A stretch of 64,000 nucleotides of DNA from an uncultured Bacilli bacterium (GTDB lineage Bacteria; Bacillota_I; Bacilli_A; ML615J-28; CAG-698). A program made the translations under genes and the position numbers. Where the stretch lies: NCBI GenBank assembly GCA_934096585.1, contig CAKOMG010000004.1:62001-126000 (forward strand), written 5' to 3'. The notes below the pieces were generated by a model. The model saw nothing but the letters and a program-made list of their open reading frames with translations, had not been told where the DNA came from and ran no database searches. The number at the start of each line of letters is the position of its first letter. The stretch's first letter is position 1. This document shows positions 32,183 to 41,485 of this stretch, one piece after another.

Positions 32183-33496
32183 ATGAAAGAAATAGTAGTA
32201 AATGTAATAGGTGCTGGTCTTGCTGGAAGCGAAGCAGCATACCAATTAATAAAAAGAGGAATCAAAGTTAGATTATTTGAAATGAGAGGAAAACGCAACA
32301 CAGAAGCCCATGTAACTGATGGTTTTGCGGAACTAGTTTGTAGCAACTCACTAAGAGCCAAGGCACTAACAAATGCTATTGGATTATTAAAAGAAGAAAT
32401 GAATAGATTAGATTCATTAATTATGAAAGCGGCATATGAAAATGAAGTAGAAGCTGGTGGGGCTCTTGCTGTAGATAGAGTAGGTTTTAGTAATTATATA
32501 ACTAATTATTTAAAAGCAAGTCCACTTGTAGAGTTTGTAAATGAAGAAGTAACAGAAATACCATCAGGATATACAATCATTGCAACTGGTCCATTAACAA
32601 GTGAAACATTTAGCCAAAAAATTAAAGAATTTTGTGGCAATGAATACTTGTATTTTTATGATTCGGTAGCACCAATTGTAACGGAAGCATCAATTGATAA
32701 ATCAAAAGCATATTTGAAATCAAGATATGATAAAGGCGAAGCATCATACTATAATTGTCCAATGACAAAAGAAGAATTTGAAAGATTTTATAATGAATTA
32801 ATTCACGCGGAAAGAGTAGTCCCTCATGAATTTGAATTAAAAGTTTTTGAAGGGTGCATGGCTATTGAAGATATGGCCAGTAGAGGTGAAAAAACTTTAT
32901 TATTTGGCCCAATGAAACCAGTAGGACTTCGTCATCCAGATACATTGGTACAACCATATGCGGTAGTACAATTAAGACAAGACGATGCTAAAAAAACACT
33001 ATATAATATAGTAGGTTTTCAAACACATTTAAAATGGGGAGAGCAAAAAAGAATACTTCAAATGATTCCGGGATTAGAAAATTGTGAAATTGTCAGATAT
33101 GGAGTAATGCATAGAAATACATATATTAAAGGACCACAAGTATTAAATAAATACTACCAAACAATAAAAAGAAGTGATTTATTTTTTGCGGGACAAATTA
33201 CTGGAGTTGAAGGATATTTAGAAAGCGCATCTAGTGGAATGGTAGCAGGAATTAATATGGCTAGATTAATTGAAGGAAAAGAATTAGTTGACTTTACGAG
33301 TGATACTTCAATTGGTGCATTAGCAAATTACATAAGCACGCCTAATAGTAACTTTATTCCTATGAATGCAAACTTTTGCTTGTTTAATGAATTAATGATT
33401 GTTACGAGGATGAAGAAAAAGGATAGAAAAGAACTATATTCAAATCGTAGTTTAAAAGTGATTGAAGCTATATGTGAGGAACTAAATGAACAATAG
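32183..33496 (+). CDS. trmFO: Methylenetetrahydrofolate-tRNA-(uracil-5-)-methyltransferase TrmFO
   Basis: This FAD-dependent enzyme makes m5U54 in the tRNA T-loop using methylene-THF, the route used by most Gram-positives. The FAD motif [16 protein letters not shown] is at the N-terminus. [46 protein letters not shown] and [22 protein letters not shown] (in part) are all TrmFO hallmarks. An ATG at 32174 is in frame, but AAAGAGA spacing favours ATG 32183; a TATAAT at 32151 is the probable -10. The last bases overlap xerC by 11, the same neighbour as in Bacillus (gid-codV). Bacillus hslV, hslU and codY, which would follow, are missing. Confidence 0.96.
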   Translation: MKEIVVNVIGAGLAGSEAAYQLIKRGIKVRLFEMRGKRNTEAHVTDGFAELVCSNSLRAKALTNAIGLLKEEMNRLDSLIMKAAYENEVEAGGALAVDRVGFSNYITNYLKASPLVEFVNEEVTEIPSGYTIIATGPLTSETFSQKIKEFCGNEYLYFYDSVAPIVTEASIDKSKAYLKSRYDKGEASYYNCPMTKEEFERFYNELIHAERVVPHEFELKVFEGCMAIEDMASRGEKTLLFGPMKPVGLRHPDTLVQPYAVVQLRQDDAKKTLYNIVGFQTHLKWGEQKRILQMIPGLENCEIVRYGVMHRNTYIKGPQVLNKYYQTIKRSDLFFAGQITGVEGYLESASSGMVAGINMARLIEGKELVDFTSDTSIGALANYISTPNSNFIPMNANFCLFNELMIVTRMKKKDRKELYSNRSLKVIEAICEELNEQ

Positions 33497-34451
33497 AATT
33501 AAGACACTAAATGAAGCAAAAGAAGATAACAATGTTCAAAAAAACAAAGAAGCAAAAGAAGAGTTTATCAAATATATTCAAAATGAAAGAAAGTATTCAG
33601 AATATACAGTAAATAATTATCACAAAGATATTTTAGAATTTGAAACTTTTTTAAAAGAAAATAAATTTGGAAATCTTCTTGATCCTATTAATTCATCAGG
33701 AAGATACTATACTTCACATTTAAATGAACACTATCATAAACCAAGAAGTGTGGCAAGAAAATTAAGTTCACTAAGGAGTTTTTATAAGTTTTGCATAAGA
33801 GAAGGATATACAACAAGTAATCCGTTTATTAATGTATCATCTCCTAAACTAGATAAAACTTTACCTAAGTTTTTATATGAAGAAGAAATAGAAATATTAT
33901 TTGATAGCATTGATACTTCCACTATTCTTGGAATAAGGGATTATGCCCTTTTAGAATTCATGTATGGAACTGGGGTCAGAGTTAGTGAGTTATGCAGTAT
34001 TAAAGATACAGATATAGATTATATAAATCATAAAGTTATAGTTTTAGGAAAAGGTGGAAAGGAAAGGTATTTACCTTTACATGACTTAATAACAGAAGCT
34101 TTGAAAAATTATCTTATGTTTTCAAGAAATGAATTGCAAGTAAAAAATAAAAAAGAAATTAGTAATATACTATTTTTAAATAATCACGGAGGACCACTAA
34201 CCCCAAGAGGAGTAAGAGATATCTTGAATAGGATTGTGGAAAAGGCAAGTGAAACATTTAAAATTAGTCCGCATATGATTAGACATACGTTTGCAACTCA
34301 TTTATTAAATCATGGTGCCGATTTAATTTCCGTACAAGAACTTTTAGGACACGCTAATTTATCAACTACACAGATATATACTCATGTATCAAATGAACAA
34401 TTAAGAAGAGAATATATGGATAAATTTCCAAGAGCTAAAAGAGAAGAATAA
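33486..34451 (+). CDS. xerC: Tyrosine recombinase XerC/CodV
   Basis: This recombinase resolves chromosome dimers at dif together with XerD. The N-terminal SAM-like core-binding domain (about 22-110) is followed by the catalytic domain with the full set: Arg in TGVRVSEL, Lys in [12 protein letters not shown], HxxR in [12 protein letters not shown], His in [10 protein letters not shown] and the nucleophile Tyr in IYTHVS. About 20 extra charged residues precede the usual start. ATG 33486 overlaps trmFO by 11 bases, and a second possible start lies further in. Its position behind trmFO supports a housekeeping Xer protein rather than a phage or integron integrase, although the next genes form an accessory island. 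Confidence 0.93.
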   Translation: MNNRIKTLNEAKEDNNVQKNKEAKEEFIKYIQNERKYSEYTVNNYHKDILEFETFLKENKFGNLLDPINSSGRYYTSHLNEHYHKPRSVARKLSSLRSFYKFCIREGYTTSNPFINVSSPKLDKTLPKFLYEEEIEILFDSIDTSTILGIRDYALLEFMYGTGVRVSELCSIKDTDIDYINHKVIVLGKGGKERYLPLHDLITEALKNYLMFSRNELQVKNKKEISNILFLNNHGGPLTPRGVRDILNRIVEKASETFKISPHMIRHTFATHLLNHGADLISVQELLGHANLSTTQIYTHVSNEQLRREYMDKFPRAKREE

Positions 34452-34470
34452 AATTTTATACTGTAAATAT

Positions 34471-34513
34471 AAGGCATAGAATGGTTATAAATAACTATTC
34501 TATGCCTTTTTAT
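34471..34513 (+). terminator. Strong terminator after xerC
   Basis: AAGGCATAGAAT (34471-34482) pairs with ATTCTATGCCTT (34497-34508) and the inner GTTA/TAAC extends the stem. T run follows. It isolates the next operon from trmFO-xerC. Confidence 0.9.
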
Positions 34514-34548
34514 GGTAGATATAATTAAATATATTATCTTGAAATTTA

Positions 34549-34577
34549 TTGCAATTTGTTTATTGCTATGCTAAAAT
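34549..34577 (+). promoter_or_regulatory. Promoter of the TIR/RyR operon (extended -10)
   Basis: TTGCAA (34549-34554), 17 bases, TAAAAT (34572-34577) preceded by TGC, an extended -10. About 75 bases of leader separate it from the first start codon. Confidence 0.7.
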
Positions 34578-34653
34578 GTAGTTATAAAATATTAAACTAT
34601 TAGGAAAGAGTGACAAGTTATAATATTTAAATTTATTTATCCGGAGAATTATT

Positions 34654-35730
34654 ATGTATATTTATTCCAAAGAAAAATTGAAAAATACCGAAATAATTGG
34701 TAGCAAATTGCTCGTAACATATCTTGAAGAAGATGAAGAAAATGTAAATAGAATTAAAGAAGCATTAGATAAAAGAGGCATATATTATAGTGCTATTAGT
34801 AAAAGCTTAAAAATGTGCAAAAAAAATATTTATATTCCAACAATTGAACATGAAATTGATGAATGTAAAATAGCAACAATTATTTTGTCTAACGCATTTT
34901 TTGAAGAACGTAATAAAGAATTACAAACTATAACATGGTATGAAGTTGGACGTATGTTAGGTAAAAATAAAAAAGTTGTATTATACTTTTTAGATATTGA
35001 TAAAGATATAATACAAGAAAAACTTTACCGTACACCTGTAAGACAAATACAGGGTTGTTCAACATTAGATGATTTACTTGAATTTTCAAGTAAAAATCAT
35101 ATATTAGAAAATCATTTTTATGCGGATAGTTCTATTAATCGCTTTGCATCAAAAAGAATTTTTTATACAAAGATTACTACTGTTTTTAATATTTATCGTA
35201 AGAATATTAAAGAAATACAAGAACAATTAAATCACTTTTCAGACATTGAATATGATGAAAAAAGATCATTAGATTTGTTTTTGCAAGAACTTGTTTGCGG
35301 ATGCACTGTTTTAAGATTTAATCGTAAAGAATGTTTAGGAAAAGAATTTAGCCCTTATTTCAAAGAAACTGATATTCTTTTAAAAGATTTTCCTTCAAAC
35401 TTTCAATATATTAAACCAGAAGTATTAGATTATTCTTCTGCTGATGATATTTTTGCTACAATTAAGTCTGATTTTATTTTACCAGTACATTCTTTATTAG
35501 GTGTAGACTTTAAATTTTTTGTAGCTATTAAAAAAAGATCAAAATTTAAAACTGATAATATTTTAAGTATAATTAAGAAAAATTATAATACTTTTGATTT
35601 ATCTGATAGAGATATTTATATTAAAAAAGATGAGCAACTTCAAAGAGTTTATTTTCTTTTAGATTTAGATGTAGTTGATGCGCAAGGTTTAGGAGTTGGT
35701 ACCAAAGCTCACTACATGTTCCCACAGTAG
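34654..35730 (+). CDS. TIR-like domain protein with C-terminal domain shared by its neighbour
   Basis: This 358-residue soluble protein is probably a TIR-fold effector or sensor. Residues about 17-125 follow the TIR pattern: strand LLVTYLEEDEENVNRIKEAL, the middle ATIILSNAFFE, and TWYEVGRMLGKNKKVVLYFLD. Glu97 in WYEVGRM aligns with Glu89 of the next protein and with the position of the catalytic Glu of NAD-cleaving TIR domains. The opening strand is diverged from the usual F-I-S-H/Y, so the call is less sure than for its neighbour. Residues about 195-345 form a second domain, with FILPVHSLLGVDFKFFVAIKK matching IIVPLHKINGTCFKIYAEL in the next protein. RBS CGGAGA. It is the first gene of a four-gene operon with its own promoter. 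Confidence 0.65.
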   Translation: MYIYSKEKLKNTEIIGSKLLVTYLEEDEENVNRIKEALDKRGIYYSAISKSLKMCKKNIYIPTIEHEIDECKIATIILSNAFFEERNKELQTITWYEVGRMLGKNKKVVLYFLDIDKDIIQEKLYRTPVRQIQGCSTLDDLLEFSSKNHILENHFYADSSINRFASKRIFYTKITTVFNIYRKNIKEIQEQLNHFSDIEYDEKRSLDLFLQELVCGCTVLRFNRKECLGKEFSPYFKETDILLKDFPSNFQYIKPEVLDYSSADDIFATIKSDFILPVHSLLGVDFKFFVAIKKRSKFKTDNILSIIKKNYNTFDLSDRDIYIKKDEQLQRVYFLLDLDVVDAQGLGVGTKAHYMFPQ

Positions 35731-35740
35731 GAGGCATAAT

Positions 35741-36757
35741 ATGAAAGTGCAAATAAAAACCCGTAAATTAAATAAAGAAGAAAAAAAAGAATTTGGTGTA
35801 TTCATTTCGCATTCTAACGATAATGATTTATTTAAAACAGTATGCAAAGCATTTGAGGAAGCTGAAATTGATTATCTTGTTGATAAACAAATAGAAATAG
35901 CATCATTAGATTTTGCTAGTGAAATAAAAAAATTGATATACAAATGTAAATGTGCTGTTGTTGTTATTACTGAAGGAGCTTTAAAATCTTCATGGGTGAA
36001 TTTTGAAATAGGTATGCTTGCTGGAAAAGATAAAAAAATATTTTTATATGACCCTAATCATCTATTAGATAAACAAGAAACTTACCATATGGAAGATTTT
36101 CCTGTCTTTGATGAAATACGAGATATTATAGTAGCTATAAATGGTATAAATTATTTCTCGAATTTATTACAAAACTATACAGAAACTTTAACTGAAGAAT
36201 TATATAAACAAAGAGTTAGTGTTTATGTTGAACCAATCAAATTAATTGTTAAAATACCAGGGCTAGAAGAATTAGAATTAGATGACTTTCATTTTTCAGT
36301 CTTAATTAGCACTTTTGGTTCATATTGTGGAAAATACGGAAAAGATAATTTTTGTTTTCAAAATTTTGAAGAAACTAATAAGTGTCCAATAAGTAATTAT
36401 CCATGCGCACTTAATAATGCTCCAGATATAGATAACTTCCCTGAATGTGTAGTATTAAATACAACAATGGAAGATGCACTTATTAATAAAGATGAAATTA
36501 ATATAATAGTGCCACTACATAAGATAAATGGTACTTGTTTCAAAATATATGCAGAACTAACAGATAGTAAGCAAACAGATAGATTATATGCTTTACTTGA
36601 TGAATTAGGTTTAATGCCAGGATGTGCTAAGAGCGGTGATGCTAACAGAATATATTTTAGCTTACCTGATTCTACGTGGAATGGAGTGTTTAGACTTAAA
36701 GATATATTTTCAAATAATTTTTTATGCCCAGGAATTCTTGCTTCGGAGGATGAATAA
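35741..36757 (+). CDS. TIR domain protein, paralogue of the preceding gene
   Basis: This protein has 338 residues. The TIR domain spans about 16-125: FGVFISHSNDNDLFKTVCKAF, VVVITEGALKSSWVNFEIGML and KKIFLYDPN. The S-x-W-x3-E pattern with Glu89 matches the catalytic Glu of NADase TIR domains such as SARM1. The C-terminal domain (about 180-330) has a Cys cluster (FCFQNF, KCPISNYPC, ECVV), possibly a metal site, and the shared IIVPLHKINGTCFKIY core. An in-frame upstream start at 35696 is rejected: TAGGAGG lies just before ATG 35741, and it begins 10 bases after the first TIR gene. Tandem paralogous TIR proteins suggest hetero-assembly or separate sensor and enzyme roles. NAD cleavage is inference. 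Confidence 0.8.
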   Translation: MKVQIKTRKLNKEEKKEFGVFISHSNDNDLFKTVCKAFEEAEIDYLVDKQIEIASLDFASEIKKLIYKCKCAVVVITEGALKSSWVNFEIGMLAGKDKKIFLYDPNHLLDKQETYHMEDFPVFDEIRDIIVAINGINYFSNLLQNYTETLTEELYKQRVSVYVEPIKLIVKIPGLEELELDDFHFSVLISTFGSYCGKYGKDNFCFQNFEETNKCPISNYPCALNNAPDIDNFPECVVLNTTMEDALINKDEINIIVPLHKINGTCFKIYAELTDSKQTDRLYALLDELGLMPGCAKSGDANRIYFSLPDSTWNGVFRLKDIFSNNFLCPGILASEDE

Positions 36758-36759
36758 CA

Positions 36760-37146
36760 ATGATAATTTTAAAACTTTTTGGTATAATTATATTATTCAT
36801 AATAGTGGCTTTTTTGATTACTAATTACTTGGATAAACAAACAAAGCGTAAATTTTTATATTTATTGATTATTGGTATATTAGGCTATATTATCAATACA
36901 GGGGCCTTAATTTATGATCTTATAAAATCAGGCAATAATATATCGCTTGACTATTTTATTGCTTTAGTAAAAGGAGGCCAATATACAGCTAGCTTTTTAG
37001 TGTTTGAAGATAATTTTTCGTCTTTAGGCCTTTTAACAAATTATATATGGTTTAAAGTTATATATTATGTGTTCTTAAGTTTAGCATATATTCTTTATAG
37101 CATAACTTTAATTACGCTAATATCATACAAAACAATGTCTAAATAA
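36760..37146 (+). CDS. Three-helix membrane protein of the TIR/RyR operon
   Basis: This 128-residue protein has three predicted transmembrane helices (about 1-20, 31-53 and 98-122), a short basic loop KQTKRK after helix 1, and a polar loop of about 40 residues (YDLIKSGNNISLDYFIAL through FEDNFSSL, in part) between helices 2 and 3. I recognise no family. It starts two bases after the TIR gene (RBS CGGAGGA inside that gene) and ends three bases before the Rossmann/RyR gene, so it is coupled to both. Small membrane proteins beside TIR or nucleotide-sensing proteins often act as pore-forming effectors in defence operons; that role here is only a hypothesis. Confidence 0.7.
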   Translation: MIILKLFGIIILFIIVAFLITNYLDKQTKRKFLYLLIIGILGYIINTGALIYDLIKSGNNISLDYFIALVKGGQYTASFLVFEDNFSSLGLLTNYIWFKVIYYVFLSLAYILYSITLITLISYKTMSK

Positions 37147-37149
37147 AGA

Positions 37150-38598
37150 ATGTTTTTTATTAAAAAAGATAAAGTATATTGCTTTACATCTTTAAATTCT
37201 AAATCATTGAAGTTAGCATCTTCAATAAAAGAAAAGTTTCCAAATGCTTCAATTGTATTTACTCTAATGTCATTTGCGCCAACTGATGAAAATCAAGAAC
37301 AATTAAAAATACTGAAAGACAATAGATATATGCTTTATACAGCAGGACAAGATAAAGAAGATGAACAATATTTAAAAATGTTTCCGCTTATCAAAAAATT
37401 TAATTCAATTTATGTATTTTGCCTAAGTGAAAGCAGTGAATTAAACATAGAATTTTGTAAAAACTATGCTACAGAAAAAATAGAAATTTATGCACTTACT
37501 GAAGAAGAATTTAGTGGTTCTATATATTTATATAAGAATAACATTCATATAATTAAGCAACATGACTTAACAGCAAAAATGCTAATAATGACAAAACCAT
37601 GTTACAATACTATTTATGAAGATAAAGATGGTAAGGAAATGAATGTTCTTATACTAGGTAGAGGCCGTTCTGGTAATGCAATATTTAAAAATATTTTTGT
37701 AAGTAATCAGTTTAAAAATGTAAAACTTAATATAACAGTTTTTGATTTAAAAGATAGAGATGGATTTTATAAATTACAATATCCAGGAATATATAATTTT
37801 AATAATATAAAATTTATTAATGTAGATATATATTCTTCATCTTTTATAGAAAAACTTTCTAATTATATAAAAAGAAATAATTATATTGTTGTAGCGCTAG
37901 GTGATGATAAAAAAAATATAGAAATTGCAAACATTCTATATATTTATTCATTAACAAAATCAAATTGTAATGCTTCTATTTATTGCCATGTAAGAGAAGA
38001 AAAAAACAAGACTTTGTTACAAAATGCATATAAAGAGAATGTGACTATTTCATCTTTTGGTTTGGAAAACCAAGTATTTAGTTATGATATTGTTGTCGGA
38101 GAATTTATGGATAGATTTGCCAAGTCTTTAAATGATTATTATAATCAAACAAATCCAAAAAATGCGGTTCAATGGAACGAATTAAGTGAATTTACTAAAT
38201 CTTCTAATAGATCAGTTTGGCTTGCTGCTGGTGCTAAATTATTTACTTTAGGACTTGAAATAGTTGATATAAATGATCCTAGACCTGAATTTGATTTCAA
38301 TACATTATCAGAAGATGAAAAACTATTAGCAGCACAAGAAGAGCATTTAAGATGGAATGCATTCCATATAGTTAATGGATGGACAAGATTAACTATTGAA
38401 GAAGCAAAAACATATGAACAAGGCAAAAAGATAAGAAAAATAGAAGAAAAAAAGAAATCTCTATCATTAGTTGATTGGGATGAACTTGATGATGTATCTA
38501 AGTATTTAGGTGAAGATGTTAAGTCGTATGATTTCTTGTGGCAAGATGCTTTAAAACAATCTCTCAAAGCAGTAGGTAAAAAGGCTGTAAAAAAATAA
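37150..38598 (+). CDS. Protein with two Rossmann-like domains and a C-terminal RyR domain
   Basis: This protein has 482 residues. Domain 1 (about 1-150) looks like a first Rossmann-type fold without a clear Gly motif. Domain 2 (about 163-350) opens MNVLILGRGRSGNAIFKNIF, a dinucleotide-binding G-x-G-x-x-G at about 170, as in TrkA-N/RCK proteins, followed by IVVALGDDKKNIEIANILY. Residues about 385-470 match the RyR domain: EEHLRWNAFHIVNGW, then SLVDWDELDDVSKYLGEDVKSYD (in part). Prokaryotic RyR domains have been found next to predicted nucleotide-signal conflict systems. Together these suggest a sensor of NAD or an NAD-derived nucleotide. It starts three bases after the membrane protein with no own ribosome site, so translation is coupled. 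A terminator follows. The function is unproven. Confidence 0.78.
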   Translation: MFFIKKDKVYCFTSLNSKSLKLASSIKEKFPNASIVFTLMSFAPTDENQEQLKILKDNRYMLYTAGQDKEDEQYLKMFPLIKKFNSIYVFCLSESSELNIEFCKNYATEKIEIYALTEEEFSGSIYLYKNNIHIIKQHDLTAKMLIMTKPCYNTIYEDKDGKEMNVLILGRGRSGNAIFKNIFVSNQFKNVKLNITVFDLKDRDGFYKLQYPGIYNFNNIKFINVDIYSSSFIEKLSNYIKRNNYIVVALGDDKKNIEIANILYIYSLTKSNCNASIYCHVREEKNKTLLQNAYKENVTISSFGLENQVFSYDIVVGEFMDRFAKSLNDYYNQTNPKNAVQWNELSEFTKSSNRSVWLAAGAKLFTLGLEIVDINDPRPEFDFNTLSEDEKLLAAQEEHLRWNAFHIVNGWTRLTIEEAKTYEQGKKIRKIEEKKKSLSLVDWDELDDVSKYLGEDVKSYDFLWQDALKQSLKAVGKKAVKK

Positions 38599-38603
38599 AA
38601 CAT

Positions 38604-38653
38604 AAATAGTATAGACAGTTGCTTTATTAGTGACATAACTATACTATTTTTTT
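38604..38653 (+). terminator. Terminator after the TIR/RyR operon
   Basis: AAATAGTATAG (38604-38614) pairs with CTATACTATTT (38639-38649), followed by T residues. The loop is long (24 bases) but can fold further. Confidence 0.75.
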
Positions 38654-38758
38654 AAGTGTTATGTAAATTAAATAGGAAATAATTAATTAATAATTATATG
38701 TTTTTACACAACTAACTTTTTACAAAAATAAAAAAGTTATAAATGTTTGTAAAATAAT

Positions 38759-38787
38759 TTGCAAAAAAGAAGAAAATGTGGTATAAT
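38759..38787 (+). promoter_or_regulatory. Sigma-A promoter of rpsB-tsf
   Basis: TTGCAA (38759-38764), 17 bases, TATAAT (38782-38787). Confidence 0.8.
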
Positions 38788-38793
38788 ATGGAT

Positions 38794-38904
38794 GGTAAAA
38801 AATACACACATCATGGAGAAGGTCGTCATGTACTTAAGTGGGGCGGCATTTGGTGAAATGGTGGAGGCCAAAACAAAATAAAAATAAAAAAGGAGAACAA
38901 AAAA
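38794..38904 (+). promoter_or_regulatory. Structured 5' leader of rpsB, possible S2 autoregulatory site
   Basis: The leader of about 110 bases is G-rich in its middle (38836-38869), which stands out in this AT-rich genome. CATTT-GGTG-AAATG (38847-38860) forms a hairpin flanked by GGGGCGG and GGAGGCC, giving a larger imperfect stem. Ribosomal operons often have leaders bound by their own protein product; here S2 would be the candidate. That regulation is inference. The RBS AAGGAG directly precedes rpsB. Confidence 0.5.
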
Positions 38905-39816
38905 ATGGCTGTAATTAGTAAAAAACAATTACTTGAAGCAGGAGTTCATTTCGGTCACAATACTCGCCGTTGGAACCCTAAAATGAAAGAGTATATCTAT
39001 GAAGAAAGAAATGGTATTTATATCATTGACTTAACAAAGACTGAAAAGTTAGTTGAAGATGCATATAAAGCATTATACACTATTGCTCAAAATGGTGGTA
39101 AAGTTTTATTTGTTGGTACAAGAAAACAAACTCAAGATGTTATCAAAGAAGAAGCAACAAGAGCTAATATGTTCTATGTAGATCAAAGATGGCTAGGTGG
39201 AACATTAACTAACTTTAAGACTATTAAAAAGTCAATTGCTAGATTATATAAAATTGAACAAATGGCTGAAGATGGAACATTTGATGTATTACCTAAAAAA
39301 GAAGTTATCTTATTAAAGAAAGAACAAGAAAAATTAAATAAAAACTTTGGTGGTATCAAAACATTAACTGGTATTCCAGATGCATTAGTTGTAGTAGATC
39401 CAAAAACTGAACATAATGCAATTTTAGAAGCACGCAAGTTAAATATTCCAATCTTTGGATTAGTTGATACTAACTGTGATCCTGAAGATGTTGATTATGT
39501 TATCCCAGCAAATGATGATGCAATTAGAAGTGTTAAATTAATCGTTGCTACATTAGCTAATGCAATCGTTGAAGCTAATGGTGGAACACCAATCGAAATT
39601 GTATTCACTGATGAACCTGTTGCTGAAGAACAACCAAAACAACGTCGTCAAAATCGTGATGGAAAAGGACGTAAACCTTATCCTCAAAGACAACCAAGAG
39701 AACCAAAAGTGAAAAAAGAAGAAGCTCCAGCAGAACAACCAAAAGAAGAAAAAGTTGTAAAAGAAGAAAAAGCTGTTGAAGAAGCTCCAATTGAAGAAAC
39801 AAAACCTGCGGAATAA
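38905..39816 (+). CDS. rpsB: 30S ribosomal protein S2 with long charged C-terminal tail
   Basis: S2 is a late-binding small-subunit protein. The core (1-230) is typical: [54 protein letters not shown], and PALVVVDP-like [16 protein letters not shown], then [23 protein letters not shown]. The usual S2 ends near 240-255. Here about 60 further residues follow, first Arg/Gln-rich ([18 protein letters not shown]) and then Lys/Glu/Pro-rich, probably disordered. First gene of rpsB-tsf-pyrH-frr as in Bacillus. RBS AAGGAG. Confidence 0.97.
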   Translation: MAVISKKQLLEAGVHFGHNTRRWNPKMKEYIYEERNGIYIIDLTKTEKLVEDAYKALYTIAQNGGKVLFVGTRKQTQDVIKEEATRANMFYVDQRWLGGTLTNFKTIKKSIARLYKIEQMAEDGTFDVLPKKEVILLKKEQEKLNKNFGGIKTLTGIPDALVVVDPKTEHNAILEARKLNIPIFGLVDTNCDPEDVDYVIPANDDAIRSVKLIVATLANAIVEANGGTPIEIVFTDEPVAEEQPKQRRQNRDGKGRKPYPQRQPREPKVKKEEAPAEQPKEEKVVKEEKAVEEAPIEETKPAE

Positions 39817-39832
39817 TTAGGAGGAACCAAAT

Positions 39833-40723
39833 ATGATTAGTGCACAACAAGTTAAAGAACTTCGTGAAATGACTGGCGCCGGAATGATGGATTGCAAGAA
39901 AGCTCTTGTAGAAACTAATGGTGATATGGAAAAAGCTGTTGTTTGGCTTCGTGAAAGAGGTATTGCCAAAGCTGCAAAGAAAGAAAGTAGAATTGCAGCT
40001 GAAGGTGTTTGTACATATGCAATTGATGGTAATCTAGCTGCAGTTTATGAATTAAATAGCGAAACAGATTTCGTTGCTAAAAACCCAGTATTTAAAGAAT
40101 TATGTGAAAATGTTGGAAAAGCAATTTTAAGCGCAAAAGCTAAAAATGATGAAGAAGCATTAAATGCTGAATTTAATGGTTCAAAAGTTAGTGATATGTT
40201 AGTTAATGCTACTGCTACAATTGGAGAAAAAATCACTTTAAGAAGAGTATCTTTATTTGAAAAAAATGATAGTCAAGTATTTGGTGCTTACTCTCATATG
40301 GGTGGAAAAATTGTAGCTTTCACAATTTTAGATGGTGACAATGAAGAAGTTGCTAAAGATGTATGTATGCATATTGCTGCAATGTCTCCTAAATATTTAT
40401 CAAGAGACGTTGTTGATCAAGAATATTTAGCAAGTGAAACAGAAATTATTAGACAAGAAGCATTAAATGAAAATAGAGAATCAGCAAAACCAAAACCAGA
40501 AGCAATTATAGAAAAAATGATTGAAGGTAGAGTAAACAAAATGTTAAAAGAAGTTTGTTTATTAGATCAACCTTTTGTTAAAAATCCTGATGAAACAGTT
40601 GGACAATATGTTGCTAATCATAAATGCAAAATTGTGTTATATGTTCGTTTAGGTGTTGGTGAAGGAATCGAAAAACGTAAAGATGATTTTGTTGCTGAAG
40701 TAATGGCAGCAGTTAATAAGTAG
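39833..40723 (+). CDS. tsf: Translation elongation factor Ts
   Basis: EF-Ts exchanges GDP for GTP on EF-Tu. The N-terminal UBA-like segment [19 protein letters not shown] is followed by [14 protein letters not shown] and the dimer/core part [10 protein letters not shown] (the conserved T-D-F-V contact with EF-Tu), then [11 protein letters not shown]. Length 296 is standard. It begins 16 bases after rpsB with RBS TAGGAGGA, in the usual order. Confidence 0.98.
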   Translation: MISAQQVKELREMTGAGMMDCKKALVETNGDMEKAVVWLRERGIAKAAKKESRIAAEGVCTYAIDGNLAAVYELNSETDFVAKNPVFKELCENVGKAILSAKAKNDEEALNAEFNGSKVSDMLVNATATIGEKITLRRVSLFEKNDSQVFGAYSHMGGKIVAFTILDGDNEEVAKDVCMHIAAMSPKYLSRDVVDQEYLASETEIIRQEALNENRESAKPKPEAIIEKMIEGRVNKMLKEVCLLDQPFVKNPDETVGQYVANHKCKIVLYVRLGVGEGIEKRKDDFVAEVMAAVNK

Positions 40724-40761
40724 TCATAAGTTCGCATCTTTTGAATTACAAGGAGAACAAA

Positions 40762-41469
40762 ATGAAACGAATTATTCTAAAAGTTAGCGGTGAAGCTTTA
40801 TCACAAAATGGTAATGGAATCAATATGGAAAAGGTAAATCAAATAGCTTCTGAGATTAAAGAACTTTATGATTTAAAAGATATACAAATAGGAATAGTTT
40901 GTGGAGCAGGAAATATATGGCGTGGAAGAGATGCTATTGAAAACGGAATGGACCGTACAAGTGCCGATTATATGGGCATGTTAGGAACAATACTTAATGC
41001 AGTAGCTTTACAAAATGCTCTTGAAAAACTAGGGTTAGATACTCGTGTTATGACAAGTATTTCAATTCCTCAAATTGCAGAACCATATATTAGAAGAAAA
41101 GCAAATTCACATTTGAATAAAGGTAGAATATGTATCTTTGGTGGGGGAACAGGAAATCCGTTTTTCTCTACAGATACAACTGCCGCCCTTAGAGCTTTAG
41201 AATTAGGATCTTCACTAATTCTAATGGCAAAGAATGGAACTGATGGCGTTTATGATAGTGATCCTCGTAAAAATCCAAATGCGAAAAAATACACAAAAAT
41301 TACTCACAAAGAGGTTATTGAAAAGCAATTAGGTGTAATGGATATGACGGCAGCATCATTATGTGCTGAAAATTCAATTGACATTTTAGTATTTGATATG
41401 AATAAAAAAGATAATATCAAAAATGTAGTTCTAGATCCAAGTATTGGAACTCTAGTAACTTCCAAATAA
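40762..41469 (+). CDS. pyrH: UMP kinase (uridylate kinase)
   Basis: PyrH phosphorylates UMP to UDP with ATP in the cytoplasm as a hexamer. It belongs to the amino-acid-kinase family: [11 protein letters not shown] at the N-terminus, [49 protein letters not shown] (in part), [16 protein letters not shown] and the end [10 protein letters not shown]. An in-frame TTG start at 40741 is rejected because AAGGAGAAC directly precedes ATG 40762. The length of 235 is standard. It is part of the ribosomal operon with frr next. Confidence 0.98.
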   Translation: MKRIILKVSGEALSQNGNGINMEKVNQIASEIKELYDLKDIQIGIVCGAGNIWRGRDAIENGMDRTSADYMGMLGTILNAVALQNALEKLGLDTRVMTSISIPQIAEPYIRRKANSHLNKGRICIFGGGTGNPFFSTDTTAALRALELGSSLILMAKNGTDGVYDSDPRKNPNAKKYTKITHKEVIEKQLGVMDMTAASLCAENSIDILVFDMNKKDNIKNVVLDPSIGTLVTSK

Positions 41470-41485
41470 AGAAAGGAATATAAAA

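Noticed and set aside
33486..34451. xerC as a phage or mobile-element integrase
   Set aside because: It overlaps trmFO as in Bacillus and has standard Xer length and motifs; no att-like repeats or phage genes are nearby.
36624..36824. Frame overlapping the end of the second TIR gene and the start of the membrane protein
   Set aside because: It overlaps two well-supported genes with good ribosome sites and shows no protein-like pattern.
39605..39850. Minus-strand Leu/Val-rich frames opposite the rpsB tail
   Set aside because: They are the complement of the Lys/Glu/Gln codons of the tail; low complexity.
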